Numbered from the stretch's first letter, positions 1 to 9,172 are shown. The stretch: 23,828 nt of DNA from JAYSFC01 sp041913505 (GCA_041913505.1 JAYSFC010000050.1:1-23828); one strand, 5' to 3'. A program made the numbers and translations. The notes: generated by a model from the sequence alone, not told the origin.

Positions 1-2867
1 CCCATGAGCGCGATCACGCCCAGCAGCGCCACGAAGCCGAACGGCCGCCCCAGCGCCAGCAGCGCCATCGCCACCCCCGCGATGCCCAGCGGCCCCGTGA
101 GGAAGACCAGCATCGCGCGGCTGAAGCTGTGCAGCTGCAGCATAAGCAGCGTGAAGGTGATGAACAGCATGATGGGCATGCCCGCCGCGATCGAGGCCGA
201 GCCCTTGGAGCTCTCCTCCACCGCGCCCGCCACCTCGATGCGGTAGGCCGTCTGGCCCGCCTCATGCCACTTCGCCTCCAGCGCGCGCAATTGCGGCAGC
301 AGCGCGTTCGTCACCGTGGCGCCCTGCAGACCCTCGGTCACGTCGCCTTGCACGGTGATGGCGTAGTCGCGGTTCTCGCGCCACATCACGCCGGGCTCCC
401 AGGTGAACCGGGGCTTGGCGATCTGCGTGAGCGGGATCGTCTTGCCCGAGGCCGTGGGCAGGTAGGCGTTGGCGATGTCGGTGATCGCGTTGCGCTCGTC
501 CAGCGGCTGGCGCAGCACGATGTCGATGAGCTTATCGCCCTCGCGGTACTGGCCCACGGTGGTGCCCGTGAGGATGGTGCGCGAGGCCTGGGCGATGGTC
601 TGGCTCGTCACGCCCAGCGCGCGCGCCTTGTCCTGGTCCACTTCCAGGCGCAGCACCTTCACCGACTCGTTCCAGTTGTCGTTCACGCCACGCATGTCAG
701 GGCTCTCGCGCAGCACGGCCTTGACCTCGTCGGCGCGCGCGCGCAGCGTGAGCGGGTCGGGCCCCGCCACGCGGAACTGCACGGGGTACGGCACGGGCGG
801 CCCGTTGGGCAGCAGCTTGACACGGCCGCGCACTTCAGGGAACTCCTGCGCGATCAGGCCGGGTAGCGCCACGCGCAGAGTCTCGCGCGTCTTGAGGTCC
901 TGCGGCACCACGATGAACTGCGACACGTTGGTCTGCGGGAACACTTGATCGAGCGGCAGATAGAAGCGCGGCACGCCCGAGCCCACCCAGGTGCTCACCG
1001 TGGTCACGCCGGGCTCGGCCTGCAGGCGCTTTTCAACGCGGCGCGTGACTTCCTCGTTAGCCATGAACGAAGTGCCCTCGGGGAACCAGATATCCACCAT
1101 GATCTCGGGCCGGCTCGAGTCGGGGAAGAACTGCTGCTGCACCTTGCCCATGCCCACGATGCCGAGCGCGAAGGTCAGCAGCGTCGCGCCGATGGTGAGC
1201 CAGCGGTGCTCCACGCACCAGTTCACAAGGCGGCGGAACGTGGTGTAGAACGGGCTGTCGAACATTTCATGCGGGCTGTCGAGCCCCGCCGCCACCTCCT
1301 GCACGTGCGGCGGCACCTTGAGCAGCAGCGTGCCCAGGTAAGGCACGAAGTAGACCGACACGATCCACGAGAGCACGAGCGCGATCACCGTCACCGCGAA
1401 GATCGCGAAGGTGTATTCGCCCGTGACCGATTTGGCGATGCCGATGGGCAGGAAGCCCGCCGCCGTGATGAGCGTGCCCGTGAGCATGGGCATGGCCGTG
1501 ATCTCGTAGGCAAAGGTGGCCGAGCGCACCTTGTCGTAGCCCTCCTCCATCTTGCGCACCATCATCTCGACGGCAATGATCGCGTCGTCCACGAGCAGGC
1601 CCAGTGCGATGATCAGTGAGCCCAGCGAGATCTTGTGCAGGCCGATGCCCCAGTACCACATGGCCAGGAAGGTGACCGCCAGCACCAGCGGAATCGTGAT
1701 GCCCACGACGAGGCCCGGGCGCATGTCCAGCGTCCAGCGGCGCCACAGCGGGTGGTGGCCGGGGCGCTTGTGCAGCCCCAGGCTGATGAAGCTCACGGCC
1801 AGCACGATGACCACGGCCTCGATGAGTACCTTGACGAACTCGTTCACTGAGGTGGACACGGCCTTGGGCTGGTCCTGCACGTTCACGAGGCGCACGCCCG
1901 CGGGCAGGGTCTTCTCGATCTTGGAGGTGGCCGCATGCAGCGCCTGGCCCAGGCGGATGATGTCGCCGCCCTTGGCCATCGAGACCCCGAGCGCGATCAC
2001 CTCCCGGCCCTGGTGGCGCACCTTCACGGCCGGCGGGTCCACATAGCCACGCTTCACCTCGGCGATATCCCCCAGGCGCAGCTGCGCACCCGAGGCGCCG
2101 CGGATCGGCATGGCGCGCAGGTCCTCGGGCCCGCCGAACTGGCCGCCCACGCGCACCTGCACCTGGTCGAGCGGCGTCTGCACGGCGCCCGCACTCTCCA
2201 CCGCGTTCTGCTGGCCCAGTTGCGACAGCACCTGGCCCATGTCCAGCCCCAGCTGCGCGAGGCGCTTTTGCGAGATCTCGATGTAGAGCTTCTCGTCCTG
2301 CACGCCAAACAGCTCCACCTTCGCCACGTCGGGCACGCGCAACAGCTGCTGGCGCACGTCGTCGGCGAAGACCTTGAGCTCGGCGTAGTTGAAGCCGTCG
2401 GACTCGAGCGCGTAGATCACGCCGTACACATCGCCGAAGTCGTCGTTGAAGAACGGCCCCTGGATGCCCGAGGGCAGCGTGTAGCGCATGTCGCCGATCT
2501 TCTTGCGCACCGTGTACCAGACGTTGGGCACGTCGCCAGCCTTGGACGAGTCCTTGATCTGGAAAATGATCTGCGACTCGCCGGGCTTGCTGTAGCTGCG
2601 GATCTTGTCGGCATAAGGCACCTCCTGCAGCGTGCGCTCGAGCTTGTCGGTGACCTGCTCGGCCACCTGCTGCGCCGTGGCGCCAGGCCAGTAGGTGCGC
2701 ACCACCATGGCGCGGAAGGTGAAGGGCGGGTCTTCGTCCTGCCCCAGCTGGAAGTAGGCCGCGAAGCCCAGCAGCATCAGCACGACCATCAGGTAGCGCG
2801 TGAGCGCCGGATGGTCGAGCGCCCATTTCGAGAGGTTGAAGCCCTCTTTCGGCAGCACTGGCGTCAT
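1..2867 (-). CDS. RND efflux pump inner-membrane permease (AcrB/HAE1-like), 3' end outside window
   Basis: Proton-driven resistance-nodulation-division transporter that would export drugs or other toxic compounds across the envelope with a periplasmic adaptor and an outer-membrane channel. The frame opens at ATG 2867 (MTPVLPKEGFNLSKWAL) and stays open for 955 codons to the window edge, so it lacks roughly its last 70-100 residues compared with usual RND pumps of about 1,030-1,060. Visible family features are the first membrane helix near residues 17-35, the porter-domain stretch QDEDPPFTFRAMVV, and the TM4 proton-relay pair D427-D428 in GLLVDDAIIAVEM. It begins 7 nt after the adaptor stop, so the two are co-transcribed. 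Substrate and subfamily cannot be fixed from sequence alone. The TM4 acidic pair argues for a drug-type pump, but metal export is not formally excluded. Confidence 0.93.
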   Translation of the reverse strand, partial: MTPVLPKEGFNLSKWALDHPALTRYLMVVLMLLGFAAYFQLGQDEDPPFTFRAMVVRTYWPGATAQQVAEQVTDKLERTLQEVPYADKIRSYSKPGESQIIFQIKDSSKAGDVPNVWYTVRKKIGDMRYTLPSGIQGPFFNDDFGDVYGVIYALESDGFNYAELKVFADDVRQQLLRVPDVAKVELFGVQDEKLYIEISQKRLAQLGLDMGQVLSQLGQQNAVESAGAVQTPLDQVQVRVGGQFGGPEDLRAMPIRGASGAQLRLGDIAEVKRGYVDPPAVKVRHQGREVIALGVSMAKGGDIIRLGQALHAATSKIEKTLPAGVRLVNVQDQPKAVSTSVNEFVKVLIEAVVIVLAVSFISLGLHKRPGHHPLWRRWTLDMRPGLVVGITIPLVLAVTFLAMWYWGIGLHKISLGSLIIALGLLVDDAIIAVEMMVRKMEEGYDKVRSATFAYEITAMPMLTGTLITAAGFLPIGIAKSVTGEYTFAIFAVTVIALVLSWIVSVYFVPYLGTLLLKVPPHVQEVAAGLDSPHEMFDSPFYTTFRRLVNWCVEHRWLTIGATLLTFALGIVGMGKVQQQFFPDSSRPEIMVDIWFPEGTSFMANEEVTRRVEKRLQAEPGVTTVSTWVGSGVPRFYLPLDQVFPQTNVSQFIVVPQDLKTRETLRVALPGLIAQEFPEVRGRVKLLPNGPPVPYPVQFRVAGPDPLTLRARADEVKAVLRESPDMRGVNDNWNESVKVLRLEVDQDKARALGVTSQTIAQASRTILTGTTVGQYREGDKLIDIVLRQPLDERNAITDIANAYLPTASGKTIPLTQIAKPRFTWEPGVMWRENRDYAITVQGDVTEGLQGATVTNALLPQLRALEAKWHEAGQTAYRIEVAGAVEESSKGSASIAAGMPIMLFITFTLLMLQLHSFSRAMLVFLTGPLGIAGVAMALLALGRPFGFVALLGVIALM

Positions 2868-2874
2868 GTCGAAC

Positions 2875-4062
2875 TCACTGCGCCTGGGAAGCGGGGGCCG
2901 CATTTGCATTTGCTACTGAATTAGTAGCATTTTGCGCAGTATCGCTCTGCACTTGCGGCATTTTTGGCTTGTAAACCGTCACTTTTTGCCCTGGCGATAG
3001 CACATGCACGCCCGTGGCCACCACCTGCATGCCGGGCGCCAGCCCCTCGGCCACCACGGCCTCATTGCCGTCGGCCGTGGCGAGCTTCACGGCCTGCGAG
3101 CGCACCGTGCCCGTGGTCGGATCGAACACCCACACGGCCGTCTGCGCGCCCTCCTGGCGCAGCGCGCTCGTGGGCAGCTTGATGGCCTGTGCGCCCGCGT
3201 GCGACAGCGCCGCGGGCACGGCATAGACCGTGGCACCCAGGGCGGGCACCTGGGGCCCCTCCACCGCCACCTTGACGAGGAAAGTGCGCGTCACGGGGTC
3301 GGCGCTGGCCGCCACATCGCGCACACGGCCCGCGAAGGGCTCGCCGCCCGACCAGGAGCGCACCTGCACCTCCTGCCCCACGCGCAGGCTTGCCACCTTG
3401 TCCTCGGGCACAGAGAACACCACGTCGCGCGCGCCGTCCTGGGCGATGCGTACCACGGGGGAGCCCGCCGCCACCACCTGGCCCGGTTCGGCGTCGATGC
3501 CGGTCACCACGCCCGCCACATCGGCCACCAGGCGCGTGTAGGCAGTCTGGTTGCCCTGCGACGAAGCCTGGGCGCGCGCCTGATCCAGCGTGGCTTGCGC
3601 GGCCTTCAGGGTGGCCTCGCGGCGCTCCAATTCGGCGCCGCTGATGAAGTTTTGCTCCTTGAGCTGCGCGTAGCGCTTGAAGTCCGCCGCCGCCAGGTCG
3701 CGCTGCGTGGTAGCCGACACCACCTGCGCCCGTGCTGCCTCGGCCGCAAGCACATAGTCTTGCGGATCGAGCTGTGCGAGCGGCTGGCCCGGCTTCACAT
3801 GCTGGCCCAGCTCCACGCTGCGCTGCACGATCTTGCCCGCCACGCGGAACGACAGGCGCGACTCGATGCGCGCGCGCACCTCGCCCGCGTATTCCAGCTG
3901 CGATTGCATGGACCCCACGCCCACGGTGAGCAGCTTGACAGCCCGCACGGGCTCGGGCGCCGGCTCAGGGCGCGAACACCCCGCCAGCAGCGCTGCCAGG
4001 GCTAGCAGGCTCCACAAAAAAAGCCCCGGACGGGGCCGCGCGCAGGCAACGGGGTACAGCAT
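2875..4062 (-). CDS. RND efflux periplasmic adaptor lipoprotein (membrane fusion protein)
   Basis: Membrane-fusion subunit that bridges the inner-membrane pump to an outer-membrane channel. The 395-residue protein starts at ATG 4062 (MLYPVACARPRPG), has a hydrophobic signal segment and a lipobox LLAGC with C29 as the predicted lipidated residue, then a barrel/lipoyl segment (residues 45-100, ending VKPGQPLAQLDPQDY), an alpha-helical hairpin rich in Ala/Gln/Glu (about 105-165), the second lipoyl half (AEPGQVVAAGSPVV) and a beta-barrel region. This is the standard AcrA/MexA order. An upstream in-frame extension to 4203 was rejected because it would run through the promoter and the end of the LysR gene. 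The Ala/Asn-rich C-terminal tail is partly encoded by a palindrome at 2911-2929. No strong Shine-Dalgarno is seen. Confidence 0.93.
   Translation of the reverse strand: MLYPVACARPRPGLFLWSLLALAALLAGCSRPEPAPEPVRAVKLLTVGVGSMQSQLEYAGEVRARIESRLSFRVAGKIVQRSVELGQHVKPGQPLAQLDPQDYVLAAEAARAQVVSATTQRDLAAADFKRYAQLKEQNFISGAELERREATLKAAQATLDQARAQASSQGNQTAYTRLVADVAGVVTGIDAEPGQVVAAGSPVVRIAQDGARDVVFSVPEDKVASLRVGQEVQVRSWSGGEPFAGRVRDVAASADPVTRTFLVKVAVEGPQVPALGATVYAVPAALSHAGAQAIKLPTSALRQEGAQTAVWVFDPTTGTVRSQAVKLATADGNEAVVAEGLAPGMQVVATGVHVLSPGQKVTVYKPKMPQVQSDTAQNATNSVANANAAPASQAQ
2911..2929. repeat. Perfect palindrome TGCTACT-N5-AGTAGCA inside the adaptor coding end
   Basis: Arms TGCTACT (2911-2917) and AGTAGCA (2923-2929) are exact reverse complements around a 5-nt centre. 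The local AT content is far higher than that of the surrounding coding DNA. On the minus strand the element encodes part of the low-complexity adaptor tail (…ATNSVA…). A related but degenerate GCTA…TAGC element lies at 7644-7660. The element may be a dispersed repeat copy that entered the 3' end of the gene; this is an inference. Confidence 0.5.
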
Positions 4063-4093
4063 GGCGAGATTCGATTGGGTTGGAAGGGCGTCA

Positions 4094-4122
4094 ATTAATG
4101 ACTGACTGGTTAGTAATCTAAA
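4094..4122 (-). promoter_or_regulatory. Candidate promoter of the RND operon
   Basis: Reading the minus strand, a -35-like TTTAGA (4122-4117) is followed by a 17-nt spacer and a -10-like ATTAAT (4099-4094). Each matches the sigma-70 consensus at four of six positions. Transcription would start near 4087, giving a leader of about 25 nt before the adaptor ATG at 4062. It is an AT-rich island in an otherwise GC-rich area. Confidence 0.4.
4098..4117. promoter_or_regulatory. Operator-like imperfect palindrome in the RND promoter spacer
   Basis: The 20-bp site has inner half-sites ACTGAC (4101-4106) and GTTAGT (4109-4114). Seven of ten base pairs are symmetric about 4107/4108. It lies between the candidate -35 and -10 boxes, where a repressor would block RNA polymerase. 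Size and symmetry suit a TetR-family repressor, the usual local control of RND operons, but no tetR gene lies next to it here. The neighbouring LysR protein is an alternative, although the site lacks the usual LysR T-N11-A layout. Confidence 0.4.
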
Positions 4123-4131
4123 TACCCGGCA

Positions 4132-4148
4132 CCGCCTTGTCAAGGCGG
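4132..4148. terminator. GC-rich hairpin overlapping the LysR stop codon
   Basis: Perfect 7-bp stem (CCGCCTT at 4132-4138 with AAGGCGG at 4142-4148) and a GTC loop. It includes the lysR stop codon at 4140-4142. On the minus strand it is followed by GTGCCGGG rather than a U-run, so it may only attenuate read-through from lysR into the RND operon. Confidence 0.3.
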
Positions 4149-5015
4149 AAGGGCCTCTTCGCTCCGCGCTGGCGGCGCATCCGCCCAATGCGCCGCGACC
4201 CAATCCGCCACCAGGCGCACCCGCCGCGCACGCCGCAGATCGGGGTGCATCACCAGATACACCGGCCGCTCCCAGGAGGGATCGGCCCCTGGCAGCGCCT
4301 GCAGCGCCGCCAGGGCGCTGCCCACGCTGTCGGGCAGCAGCGCCAGCCCCCAGCCCGCCGCAGCGGCCTGCACCATGGTTTCCATGTCGTTGGAACGCAG
4401 GCTCCAGGCGCGGGGGCCCACATGGGCCTCCAGCCAGCGCTTTTGCGGCAGGTCGGGCAAGCTCTCGTCAAAACCGATGAACACCTGCTCGGCGGCGGGC
4501 CGCGCCACCTGCTCCGCCGTACCGTACAGGCGGTAGCGCAGCACGCCCAGTTGCCGGGCCACCAGATCCGGCTCGGCAGGGCGCCCCAGGCGCAGGGCCA
4601 GGTCGGCCTCGGCGCGCAGCATCTGGGCCTGGCGCCGCTCGCCCACGAGATTCAGCGTCACCTGCGGGTGCGCGGCGGCAAAGCGGCGCAGCATGGGCAC
4701 CAGCAGCCGGCTCAGCAGTACCGGCGGGGCCGAGATGGTGACGGTGCCCGCCAGCGACTCCACGCCCGCCGCCGCGCGCTCCAGCGCCAGCACCTCCAGC
4801 TCCACCGCCTCTGCCCGCTCGCGCAGCGCCGCGCCCTCGCCCGTGAGCGCCCAGCCGCGCGCCAGGCGGTCGAACAGGCGCACGCGCAGGCGGGCCTCCA
4901 GCTGTTCCACCCGCCGGGCCACGGTGGAGTGCTCCACCTGCAGCGCGCGCGCCGCCGCCGAGAGGCTGCCGCTGCGCGCCAGGGCCAGAAAAAACCGAAT
5001 GTCATCCCATGCCAT
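4140..5015 (-). CDS. LysR-family transcriptional regulator
   Basis: DNA-binding regulator of 291 residues. The N-terminus (MAWDDIRFFLALARSGSLSA…) is the classic LysR winged helix-turn-helix, with the recognition part around ALQVEHSTVARRVEQLE (residues 26-42) and the TGEGAALRERA linker helix. A periplasmic-binding-protein-like effector domain follows from about residue 90 (TVTISAPPVLLSRLLVPMLRRF). ATG 5015 was chosen over the longer in-frame start at 5087 because it puts the HTH at the usual position and has AAAGG about 5 nt upstream. The gene is divergent from the quinone-oxidoreductase gene at 5129, the typical arrangement in which a LysR protein controls its neighbour and itself. It points the same way as the RND operon 77 nt downstream, so control of the pump is possible but less likely. 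Effector unknown. Confidence 0.9.
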   Translation of the reverse strand: MAWDDIRFFLALARSGSLSAAARALQVEHSTVARRVEQLEARLRVRLFDRLARGWALTGEGAALRERAEAVELEVLALERAAAGVESLAGTVTISAPPVLLSRLLVPMLRRFAAAHPQVTLNLVGERRQAQMLRAEADLALRLGRPAEPDLVARQLGVLRYRLYGTAEQVARPAAEQVFIGFDESLPDLPQKRWLEAHVGPRAWSLRSNDMETMVQAAAAGWGLALLPDSVGSALAALQALPGADPSWERPVYLVMHPDLRRARRVRLVADWVAAHWADAPPARSEEALPP

Positions 5016-5057
5016 AAACGCCTTTGTCTGATTTTTTATGCACAGAAGCTGCCAATA

Positions 5058-5076
5058 AATTGATATTCCATCGATT
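5058..5076. promoter_or_regulatory. Inverted repeat in the lysR/oxidoreductase divergent region, candidate LysR site
   Basis: AATTGAT (5058-5064) and ATCGATT (5070-5076) form 7-bp arms with one mismatch around a 5-nt centre, in the 113-bp gap between the two divergent starts. Position and symmetry fit a LysR-type recognition site. The dyad is a T-N13-A rather than the textbook T-N11-A layout, so the assignment is tentative. Confidence 0.4.
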
Positions 5077-5128
5077 AACGCACACACCTAAGCTGGCGCT
5101 CTGTTCTGCTCCCTGTGCGTATCCATCC

Positions 5129-6184
5129 ATGCAATGCGTTGCCGTCACCCAGGCCCTGCCCGCTTCCGACCCGTTGTCACTGATCGACCTGAACCTGCCC
5201 GCCCCGCAGCCCGGGCCCCACGATCTGCTGGTGCGCGTGCAGGCGGTGTCGGTCAACCCGGCCGACACGCGCATGCGCCTGCGCAAGGCCGATGACGGCC
5301 GCCCCGCCATCCTGGGCTGGGACGTGGCGGGCGAAGTGGTGGCCATGGGGCCGGCCGTCACAGGTTTCGATCGGGGCGATGCCGTCTACTACGCGGGCGA
5401 CCTGCAGCGCCCTGGCGGCAACAGCGCCCTGCACGCGGTCGATGCCGATCTGGTGGGCCACCGCCCACGTTCGGTGGGTGCGGCCGAAGCCGCCGCCCTG
5501 CCGCTGACCGCGCTCACGGCCTGGGAGGCGCTGTTCGAGCACTTCGGGCTGGCCGCACCGGGCCTGCCGCCGCCGGCGGCCGAGGCCGCCCCGCGCACCC
5601 TGCTCATCGTGGGCGGCGCAGGCGGCGTGGGCTCCATCGCCATCCAACTGGCGCGGCTGGTGCCGGGGCTGACGGTGATCGCCACCGCCTCGCGCCCTGC
5701 ATCGCGCGCCTGGTGCCTGCGCATGGGCGCCCACGCGGTGGTCGACCACTTTGCCGATCTCCCCGCCCAGTGCGCCGCGCTGGGCCACCCGCACATCGAC
5801 CTGGCGCTGCTGCTGCACAGCCCGGACCGGCATTTCCCGGCCCTGGCGGCGCTGCTGGCGCCGCGCGGCAGGCTGTGCTGCGCCGTGCCGTTCGACACCC
5901 CGCCCGACCTGAACGCCCTGATGCGCAAGAGCGCCAGCCTGCACTGGGAATTCATGTTCACCCGCTCCCTGTTCGGCACCGCCGACAAGGCGCGCCAGGG
6001 TGCCATCCTGAACGCCGTCGCCGCGCTGGTGGACGCGGGCCGCTTGGCCCCGACCGCCACCACCCACCTCGGTGCGCTGAGCGCCCAGGCGCTGCGCCAG
6101 GCCCACATCCAGCTGGAGCAGGGCCGCACCGTGGGAAAGATCGTGCTCGGCGGCTTTCCCGCCCCCGTTTCTTCACTCCCCTAG
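5129..6184 (+). CDS. Zinc-type alcohol dehydrogenase / quinone oxidoreductase family protein
   Basis: Medium-chain dehydrogenase/reductase of 351 residues that would reduce quinones or activated alkenes with NAD(P)H in the cytoplasm. The GroES-like N-terminal domain (about residues 15-130) contains GPHDLLVRVQAVSVNPADTRMR and GWDVAGEVVAMG. The Rossmann cofactor motif is GGAGGVG at residues 162-168. Typical catalytic-zinc ligands of true alcohol dehydrogenases are not apparent, which favours the quinone-oxidoreductase branch. ATG 5129 (MQCVAVTQALP) matches family N-termini; the in-frame start at 5024 would extend into the regulatory region. The start has no obvious Shine-Dalgarno. The gene diverges from lysR and is followed 8 nt later by a small NTF2-like gene. 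Probable role is detoxification or stress response under LysR control; the substrate is unknown. Confidence 0.88.
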   Translation: MQCVAVTQALPASDPLSLIDLNLPAPQPGPHDLLVRVQAVSVNPADTRMRLRKADDGRPAILGWDVAGEVVAMGPAVTGFDRGDAVYYAGDLQRPGGNSALHAVDADLVGHRPRSVGAAEAAALPLTALTAWEALFEHFGLAAPGLPPPAAEAAPRTLLIVGGAGGVGSIAIQLARLVPGLTVIATASRPASRAWCLRMGAHAVVDHFADLPAQCAALGHPHIDLALLLHSPDRHFPALAALLAPRGRLCCAVPFDTPPDLNALMRKSASLHWEFMFTRSLFGTADKARQGAILNAVAALVDAGRLAPTATTHLGALSAQALRQAHIQLEQGRTVGKIVLGGFPAPVSSLP

Positions 6185-6192
6185 GCACAGCC

Positions 6193-6594
6193 ATGACCGC
6201 AACCACCCTCGTCCGCACCTTTCTAGACCATGTTTTCGCCGGCCGCCTGGACGACGCGCTGGCCCTCGTCGCACCCGACGCGCGTTTCATCGCCACCCGC
6301 CCCACGCCCAACCCGCACAACCCGCTGCACGGCACTTTTGTCGGCCCCGAGGGGGCGCGGCGCTTCTTCACCGGGTTCGGCCAGCTCCTGGAGCCTGGGG
6401 CATTCCATGTGGAAGCCGCCTTTGGCGAAGGCCCGCATGCGGCACTGCACGGCACGCTGCGCCACACCAGCCGCCAGACCGGAAAGCCCTTTGCCAGCGA
6501 CTGGGCACTGATCTGCCGGGTGCAGAACGGGCGCCTGGCCCTGTACCACTTCTTCGAAGACACCGAGGCTTTGCGCGAAGCCCTTGCTCCCTGA
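6193..6594 (+). CDS. Nuclear transport factor 2 / SnoaL-like domain protein
   Basis: A 133-residue single-domain protein of the NTF2-like (ketosteroid-isomerase/SnoaL) fold. It opens with TLVRTFLDHVFAGRLDDALALVAPDARFIA, the usual helix pair and first strand of the fold, and ends with WALICRVQNGRLALYHFFEDTEALREAL, the typical last strands and helix. ATG 6193 lies 8 nt after the oxidoreductase stop, so the two are probably one transcript. Proteins of this type act as small isomerases, hydrolases or ligand binders. No catalytic residue can be assigned, so the function is unknown beyond a link with the oxidoreductase. Confidence 0.82.
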   Translation: MTATTLVRTFLDHVFAGRLDDALALVAPDARFIATRPTPNPHNPLHGTFVGPEGARRFFTGFGQLLEPGAFHVEAAFGEGPHAALHGTLRHTSRQTGKPFASDWALICRVQNGRLALYHFFEDTEALREALAP

Positions 6595-6636
6595 AACACG
6601 GCAGCCCGCCCGCGCGTGGCGGGGCCGCCGCACGGC

Positions 6637-6642
6637 GACAAT
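6637..6642 (+). promoter_or_regulatory. GACAAT -10-like box before hpnC
   Basis: GACAAT lies 7 nt before an in-frame GTG (6650) and 16 nt before the ATG (6659) of hpnC. The same ACAATC core precedes hpnD (10252-10257, GACAAT) and hemH (14238-14243, CACAAT). No convincing -35 box is visible at 16-18 nt. Confidence 0.35.
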
Positions 6643-6658
6643 CCGTGCCGTGAACGCC

Positions 6659-7531
6659 ATGCCCCCATCGCCCCCCACCGCTGCCGTGCCCGCCACGGCA
6701 GCACCCGTGACGCACTACGAGAATTTCCCGGTCGCCTCGCTGCTGTGTCCGCCGCGCCTGCGCCCGCCGATCGCGGCCATCTACGCCTTCGCGCGCACGG
6801 CCGACGACATCGCTGACGAGGGCGACGCCCCCGCCGCCGCGCGCCTGGCCGACCTGGCGGCCTACCGCGCCGAACTCGCGGCCGTGGCCGCCGGGGCCGC
6901 GCCCGGCCCGCGCTGGGCCGCCGTATTCGGCCCGCTGCAGGTGCAGCTGCGCGCCCACGGCCTGCCCGTGCCCCTGCTTGACGATCTGCTCAGCGCCTTC
7001 GTGCAGGACGTGGAAAAAACCCGCGACACCCAGGGCTACGCCGACCGCGCCGAACTGCTCGACTACTGCCGCCGCTCGGCCAACCCCGTGGGGCGCCTGC
7101 TGCTGCACTTGTATGGCGTGAACGATGGCGAGGCCCTGGCGCAGAGCGATGCGATCTGCTCGGCGCTGCAGCTCATCAATTTCTGGCAGGACCTCAGTGT
7201 GGACATTCCGCGCGGCCGCCACTACCTCACCGACGCCGATTGCGCGGCGCACGGCGTGGACCGGGCCCAGCTCGCTGCGCTGCGCCCCACGCCCGCCACC
7301 ACGCGGCTGCTGGCCGACAACGCGCGCTGGGCGCGCACGCTCATGCAGTCGGGAGCGCCGCTCGTGCACCGCCTGCCAGGCCGCGCGGGGTGGGAGCTGC
7401 GCCTGGTGGTGCAGGGCGGGCTGCGCATCCTCGACCGGATCGATGCGTTGCAAGGCGCCAACCTGCAGCAGCGGCCCACGCTGGGCCCGCTCGACTGGCT
7501 GCGCATGCTCGCGCGTGCCGTGGTGATGTAA
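6659..7531 (+). CDS. hpnC: Squalene synthase HpnC (hydroxysqualene synthase)
   Basis: Trans-isoprenyl diphosphate synthase family member of 290 residues. In the HpnCDE route HpnC converts presqualene diphosphate made by HpnD into hydroxysqualene. Diagnostic features are the N-terminal HYENFPVASLL, the first Asp-rich motif FARTADDIADEGD and the second motif INFWQDLSVDIPRGRHYL, where HpnC has NFWQD rather than the NIIRD of HpnD. ATG 6659 is used; GTG 6650 is in frame and would suit a leaderless transcript from the GACAAT box at 6637. No Shine-Dalgarno is visible for either. The partners hpnD and hpnE are 2.7 kb downstream, separated by sdaA and an opposing metallophosphoesterase, so hpnC is probably transcribed separately. 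Confidence 0.9.
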   Translation: MPPSPPTAAVPATAAPVTHYENFPVASLLCPPRLRPPIAAIYAFARTADDIADEGDAPAAARLADLAAYRAELAAVAAGAAPGPRWAAVFGPLQVQLRAHGLPVPLLDDLLSAFVQDVEKTRDTQGYADRAELLDYCRRSANPVGRLLLHLYGVNDGEALAQSDAICSALQLINFWQDLSVDIPRGRHYLTDADCAAHGVDRAQLAALRPTPATTRLLADNARWARTLMQSGAPLVHRLPGRAGWELRLVVQGGLRILDRIDALQGANLQQRPTLGPLDWLRMLARAVVM

Positions 7532-7643
7532 ATCCTTGCCCGGCCCGGACCAGAAGCGAAATTCATGGCCCGCAACGGTATCTGAAGATCCGCCGCGAAT
7601 TCAGCCCCAAGCGGGGCATGCGCTTTTCCACTGGACGTTGGAA

Positions 7644-7660
7644 GCTATCGATTTCGTAGC
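7644..7660. repeat. Degenerate GCTA…TAGC palindromic element in the hpnC-sdaA gap
   Basis: GCTATCGATTTCGTAGC has 4-bp outer arms GCTA/TAGC with a less symmetric centre and lies in the 240-bp non-coding stretch 7532-7771. It resembles the perfect palindrome at 2911-2929. The rest of the gap shows no gene, clear promoter or terminator. Confidence 0.35.
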
Positions 7661-7771
7661 AAACACCTACCACATCCACCCTGCGCGCACCAGGGTCTCA
7701 GGGATTGCGAGCATGGCCGCGCCACCGCGCACAGGTACAACGGCCGCCACAGCCACCACCTACCCGTTTTC

Positions 7772-9172
<1,401 letters not shown>

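Noticed and set aside
1267..2826. Long minus-strand open frame of 519 codons within the RND pump region
   Set aside because: It is out of frame with the pump frame starting at 2867, which carries the RND motifs. The product is Arg/Ala/Gly-rich with no family signature, typical of a GC-rich shadow frame.
1935..4005. Plus-strand open frames of 329 and 333 codons opposite the RND operon
   Set aside because: Both are antisense to the pump and adaptor, with His/Leu/Arg-rich translations typical of opposite-strand frames in GC-rich DNA.
4063..4203. N-terminal extension of the RND adaptor frame
   Set aside because: It would displace the signal peptide and lipobox from the N-terminus and run through the promoter and the end of lysR.
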